A stretch of 21,095 nt of DNA. Source: a virus. Below the pieces are notes generated by a model. The model saw only the letters and a program-made list of their open reading frames with translations. It did not search any database and was not told where the DNA came from. A program made the translations under genes and the position numbers. Position 1 is the stretch's first letter; each line of letters starts with the position of its first letter. Positions 20,438 to 21,095 of this stretch are shown piece after piece. The stretch is from IMG/VR virus record IMGVR_UViG_3300021378_001617, positions 1 to 21,095 of that record. One strand, written 5' to 3'.

Positions 20438-21038
20438 TTGATTGCTCCTGGTGTTCCTGTTGTTCCTGTTGTGCCAGCATTTCTAAAACTTCTGGTGGGA
20501 GTTTAGTAACTTGCTCAACAAGTCTTTTGTTTGCTTTTGCCTTTTTATTATATGCTTTTAGAGCTCTTTCCAATTTAAGTCTTGAAGCTCTCATTGTATA
20601 ATTGTAACCCAGCATATGGTCATACTCATGCAATGCAACTCTAGCTGCTAAGTCTACATATTTTTCTATACATTCTTTGCCTTCAACATCTTGATATTTA
20701 AATGTTGCTTCTGCAGGCCTTGTGATGTTTAAAAATATGCCAGGTAAACTTAAACATCCTTCCTTTGCTACATTAGTTTCCTTAGAACAATCTATTAGTT
20801 CTGGATTAATAATGTATCTTTTTAATGCCTCTCCATCTCCCATAACAAATACTTTCATATCTAATCCAACTTGATTAGCAGAAAGTCCTATGCCTCCAAA
20901 TTCTTTTTGTTTTTCAAATAAGGCATCACAAATTTTTTGTGCGTCATACTTTTCAAAATCAAACTTTTTTGGTTTGGTTCTTAAAAGAGGTTCGTTGAAA
21001 TCAATCAACTGAAGATTATCTAAGTTTAAGTCTTCCAT
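20430..21038 (-). CDS. def: Peptide deformylase
   Basis: Removes the N-formyl group from nascent proteins. All three metal and catalytic motifs are intact: GIGLSANQ (49-56), EGCLSLPG with Cys95 (93-100) and HEYDH with His137, Glu138 and His141. Deformylases are known from marine phages. The C-terminal third (150-202) is longer than in many phage enzymes. It ends in a Gln/Glu-rich tail encoded by short CTGTTGTTC-type repeats near 20445-20475. The ATG at 21038 lacks a ribosome site: the upstream sequence is TATAAATATATT, which contains a late-type octamer. This is the first complete gene of the window in transcription order. Confidence 0.93.
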   Translation of the reverse strand: MEDLNLDNLQLIDFNEPLLRTKPKKFDFEKYDAQKICDALFEKQKEFGGIGLSANQVGLDMKVFVMGDGEALKRYIINPELIDCSKETNVAKEGCLSLPGIFLNITRPAEATFKYQDVEGKECIEKYVDLAARVALHEYDHMLGYNYTMRASRLKLERALKAYNKKAKANKRLVEQVTKLPPEVLEMLAQQEQQEHQEQSNG

Positions 21039-21042
21039 AATA

Positions 21043-21050
21043 TATTTATA
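21043..21050 (-). promoter_or_regulatory. T4-type late octamer just before deformylase
   Basis: Exact TATAAATA on the minus strand, ending only 4 bases before the def ATG. The expected start site would lie at or just inside the coding region, so it might serve a leaderless mRNA or be a chance match in the AT-rich leader. Confidence 0.3.
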
Positions 21051-21062
21051 ACTTGAAATTCC

Positions 21063-21095
21063 CTAGGACATATTGCCTAATACCATTTCCTTTAG
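21063..21095 (-). CDS. 3' end of an upstream gene, cut by the window edge
   Basis: On the minus strand the frame entering the window ends in KEMVLGNMS and TAG at 21063-21065. A second frame stays open further, to TAA at 21046-21048 (GIRQYVLGNFKL). One of these is probably the C-terminus of the preceding gene. Too little is present to say which or to name it. Confidence 0.3.
   Translation of the reverse strand, partial: LKEMVLGNMS

Noticed and set aside
1-21095. tRNA genes, CRISPR arrays, introns or transposons
   Set aside because: Gaps are all under about 105 bases and hold no cloverleaf or repeat array by eye; the core genes are uninterrupted and no transposase or homing endonuclease is seen.

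Overview
The window looks like part of an AT-rich, T4-like marine myovirus genome, probably a phage of SAR11-type or other marine bacteria. The evidence is a recognisable T4 replication core (sliding clamp, both clamp-loader subunits, RegA, family B DNA polymerase, UvsX, DnaB-type helicase). It is mixed with genes typical of marine T4-like phages: Hsp20, a CobS-like AAA ATPase, a CobT-like VWA protein, peptide deformylase and a 3TM holin-like protein. The host assignment is inference from gene content and base composition only. Every gene I accept is on the minus strand, packed with short gaps or overlaps, so transcription runs from high to low coordinates. I see no tRNA, CRISPR array, transposon or integration gene, and no gene-free stretch longer than about 105 bases.

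Layout in transcription order. (1) 21038-19071: peptide deformylase, a small conserved protein, a ClpP-fold protease and a staphylococcal-nuclease-like protein. (2) 19039-15265: a large CobT-like protein (HExxH, acidic linker, VWA domain), a CobS/MoxR-type AAA ATPase and a DUF3310-like protein. (3) 15249-14935: a lone small gene with its own T4-type late promoter and a hairpin behind it. (4) 14893-12834: three overlapping genes, namely a nucleotidyltransferase-fold protein, a GT-A glycosyltransferase and a protein of unknown function. (5) 12779-327: the replication core in T4 order, gp45, gp44, gp62, regA, gp43, uvsX, gp41. Nearly every junction carries an extra gene: peroxiredoxin, a DUF481-like outer membrane barrel, a possible isochorismatase-fold protein, a fatty-acid desaturase, Hsp20, a short-chain dehydrogenase, an Sm-like protein, a two-domain UDP-glucose dehydrogenase and a zinc-ribbon protein. 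(6) 282-1: start of a holin-like gene behind a late promoter, cut by the window edge.

Two promoter classes can be read directly. Six sites match host sigma-70 promoters (TTGAC[A/T], 17-18 bp, TATAAT or TATCAT) and lie before gp45, gp43, uvsX, cobS, cobT and the 212-residue unknown gene. Two of these, gp43 and cobT, place the predicted transcription start exactly on the ATG, so those mRNAs should be leaderless. The second class is the T4 late octamer TATAAATA, found at junctions before the holin-like gene, hsp20, regA, the 104-residue gene and deformylase. Hairpins next to the regA and gp44 start codons suggest translational control.

Together the window encodes a DNA replication and recombination machine with interleaved genes for the host envelope (desaturase, outer membrane barrel, sugar dehydrogenase, glycosyltransferase) and for protein and redox maintenance (Hsp20, ClpP-like, deformylase, peroxiredoxin). 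The least explained parts are the 14893-12834 gene trio, the CobT/CobS pair, and the outer membrane protein placed between the two clamp-loader genes.
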